Translations under genes and position numbers: made by a program
Notes under the pieces: generated by a model
Told to the model about the DNA's origin: nothing
The model's database searches: none
What the model saw: the letters and a program-made list of their open reading frames with translations, nothing else
Assembly: GCA_900540045.1 (NCBI GenBank)
Contig: UQEF01000021.1
Span: forward strand, 1 to 34,218
DNA length: 34,218 bases
DNA from: an uncultured Eubacteriales bacterium
Lineage (GTDB): Bacteria; Bacillota; Clostridia; Christensenellales; Aristaeellaceae
Direction: 5' to 3'
Part shown: positions 32,722-34,218 of the stretch, piece after piece
Layout: every line of letters starts with the position of its first letter
How positions within the stretch are numbered: position 1 is the first letter of the stretch

Positions 32722-34218
32722 GTGAAGCTCACATTTCTGGGCGCGGCCCGCGAGGTGACGGGCAGCCGGTTTCTTTTGCAGGCAGCGGGGAAGAACATCA
32801 TGGTGGACTACGGCATGGAGCAGGGCGTGGACCTGTACGAAAACGCGCCGCTGCCCGTGCCTGAAAACCGGATCGACTACGTGTTTCTCACCCACGCGCA
32901 CATCGACCACAGCGGCTACCTGCCGCTATTGTACAAAAGGGGCTTCCGCGGCGCCATCTTCGCCACCGACGCCACGGCGGACCTGTGCCGCATCATGCTG
33001 CTGGATTCGGCCCACATTCAGGAGAGCGACGCGGAGTGGAAAACCCGCAAGGCCCAGCGCCAGGGCAAACCGCCCGTGGAGCCCCTCTACACCCAGGAGG
33101 ACGCGCTGGGCGCATGCGGGCTGTTTCGGCCCTGCCACTACGACCAGCGGGTGGAGGTGTGCCCGGGCGTGAGCATCCGCATGGTGGACGTGGGGCACCT
33201 GCTGGGATCGGCCTCCATCGAGGTGACCGTGACCGAGGGGACGGAGACGCGCGTGATCGTCTTTTCCGGCGACATCGGCAACCTGCGTCAGCCACTCCTG
33301 CGCGACCCGCAGTACCTGCATGCCGCCGACCTGGTGGTGATGGAATCCACCTACGGGGACCGTTCCCACGGCCCCGTGCCGGACTATCTTTCCGCGCTGT
33401 CCCGCGTATTGCAGGAAACCTTCGACCGGGGCGGCAACGTGGTCATCCCCAGCTTCGCGGTGGGCCGCACGCAGGAGATGCTCTACTTCATCCGCCAGAT
33501 CAAGCAGGAGGGCCGCGTTCACGGGCATGACGGCTTCCCCGTCTACGTGGACAGCCCGCTGGGCATCGAGGCCACCACCGTCTTTAACGACAACACCCGC
33601 GAGTGCGCGGACGAGGAAACCCTTGCCCTGCTGCGCGCCGGCGTCAACCCGCTCGCCTTTGACGGCCTGCGCATCGCCCAGAGCGCGGAGGAAAGCAAGC
33701 TCATCAACACCGACCCCACCCCCAAGGTGATCCTTTCCGCCAGCGGCATGTGCGACGCGGGCCGCGTGCGCCATCACCTCAAGCACAATCTCTGGCGGCC
33801 CGAATGCACGGTGCTGTTCGTGGGCTACCAGAGCGTGGGCACGCTGGGCCGCAGCATCGTGGACGGGGCCGACGAGGTGCGGCTCTTTGGCGAAACCGTG
33901 GCCGTCAACGCGCACATCGAAACGCTGGCGGGCGTCAGCGGCCATGCCGACAACGCCAGTCTGATGCGCTGGATCTCCGCCTTTGAGCAAAAGCCCCGCC
34001 ACGTATTCGTGGTGCACGGCGAGGACGAGGTGGCCGCCGCCTTTGCCGCCCGCCTGGAAAGCGAGCTGGGCCTGGAAGCCAACGCGCCCTACAACGGCGA
34101 AAGCTGGGACCTGATCTCCCTGACCCGTCTGAGCGAAGGCAACCGCGAACGGCTGCGCCGTCCCTCGCGCGAGGCCGCCGCGCTGGACGCGCTGCCGAGC
34201 CGTCAGGTTACCATTATA
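32722..34218 (+). CDS. Metallo-beta-lactamase/beta-CASP RNA exonuclease (3' end cut by window)
   Basis: 499 codons are visible and the frame is still open at the last base, so the gene is partial. The metallo-beta-lactamase part has HAHIDH (58-63), GHLLGSAS and FSGDIGN. The beta-CASP insert shows SFAVGRTQEML and a late VSGHAD. ASGMCDAGRVRHHL is typical of the CPSF73/YSH1-like bacterial group, usually annotated as exonucleases in RNA metabolism. The GTG at 32722 has GGGAGG eight bases upstream. Most relatives are about 530 residues, so roughly 30 residues may be missing. Confidence 0.93.
   Translation, partial: MKLTFLGAAREVTGSRFLLQAAGKNIMVDYGMEQGVDLYENAPLPVPENRIDYVFLTHAHIDHSGYLPLLYKRGFRGAIFATDATADLCRIMLLDSAHIQESDAEWKTRKAQRQGKPPVEPLYTQEDALGACGLFRPCHYDQRVEVCPGVSIRMVDVGHLLGSASIEVTVTEGTETRVIVFSGDIGNLRQPLLRDPQYLHAADLVVMESTYGDRSHGPVPDYLSALSRVLQETFDRGGNVVIPSFAVGRTQEMLYFIRQIKQEGRVHGHDGFPVYVDSPLGIEATTVFNDNTRECADEETLALLRAGVNPLAFDGLRIAQSAEESKLINTDPTPKVILSASGMCDAGRVRHHLKHNLWRPECTVLFVGYQSVGTLGRSIVDGADEVRLFGETVAVNAHIETLAGVSGHADNASLMRWISAFEQKPRHVFVVHGEDEVAAAFAARLESELGLEANAPYNGESWDLISLTRLSEGNRERLRRPSREAAALDALPSRQVTII

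Overview
The window is 34.2 kb of gene-dense, high-G+C bacterial chromosome (about two thirds G+C by eye). Strong AGGAGG-type ribosome sites, HPr kinase, a KtrAB potassium system, DegV, a DUF1385 protein, full-length Sua5 and a flavoprotein-rubredoxin fusion point to a high-G+C anaerobic member of the Bacillota, probably class Clostridia. That assignment is inferred from gene content and could not be tested here. There is no phage, insertion sequence, CRISPR array or rRNA.

Left part (1-11.8 kb): a tRNA-Leu(CAA) with its own promoter and terminator; a zinc-ribbon membrane protein overlapping a GNAT acetyltransferase; a short 59-residue gene and a LysM protein with a 45-bp tandem repeat; a translationally coupled pair of a PD-(D/E)XK nuclease-like protein and a SNF2 ATPase; the nth-obg-yhbY operon; a free-methionine-sulfoxide reductase divergent from a high-molecular-weight rubredoxin; ktrB-ktrA; and an alpha/beta hydrolase.

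Middle (11.8-23 kb): a tightly packed operon of a membrane NDP-sugar dehydratase, tadA, a Cof-type HAD phosphatase, hprK, a ROK glucokinase and asnS. Two of its junctions are 4-bp ATGA overlaps. hprK next to the glucokinase links sugar phosphorylation to catabolite control. uppP and a secreted ComEC-like metallohydrolase follow, divergent from one another, then a Cys/Pro-rich protein and degV.

Right part (23-34.2 kb): a 1180-residue secreted protein of about ten SdrD-B-like domains, a duplicated small membrane protein, rpmE, and a translation-linked cluster (DUF1385, prmC, prfA, sua5, a phosphatase-GNAT fusion). A metallo-beta-lactamase/beta-CASP exonuclease is cut off by the window end.

The most unusual feature is a family of mosaic, hairpin-rich intergenic repeats. 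Copies lie at 4896-5010, 17089-17282, 18699-19030 and 22635-22830, in both orientations, always with the same end facing a gene boundary. Hairpins shared by different copies show compensatory base changes. Two copies flank asnS as inverted repeats, and one sits inside the long predicted leader of degV. I do not recognise the family.
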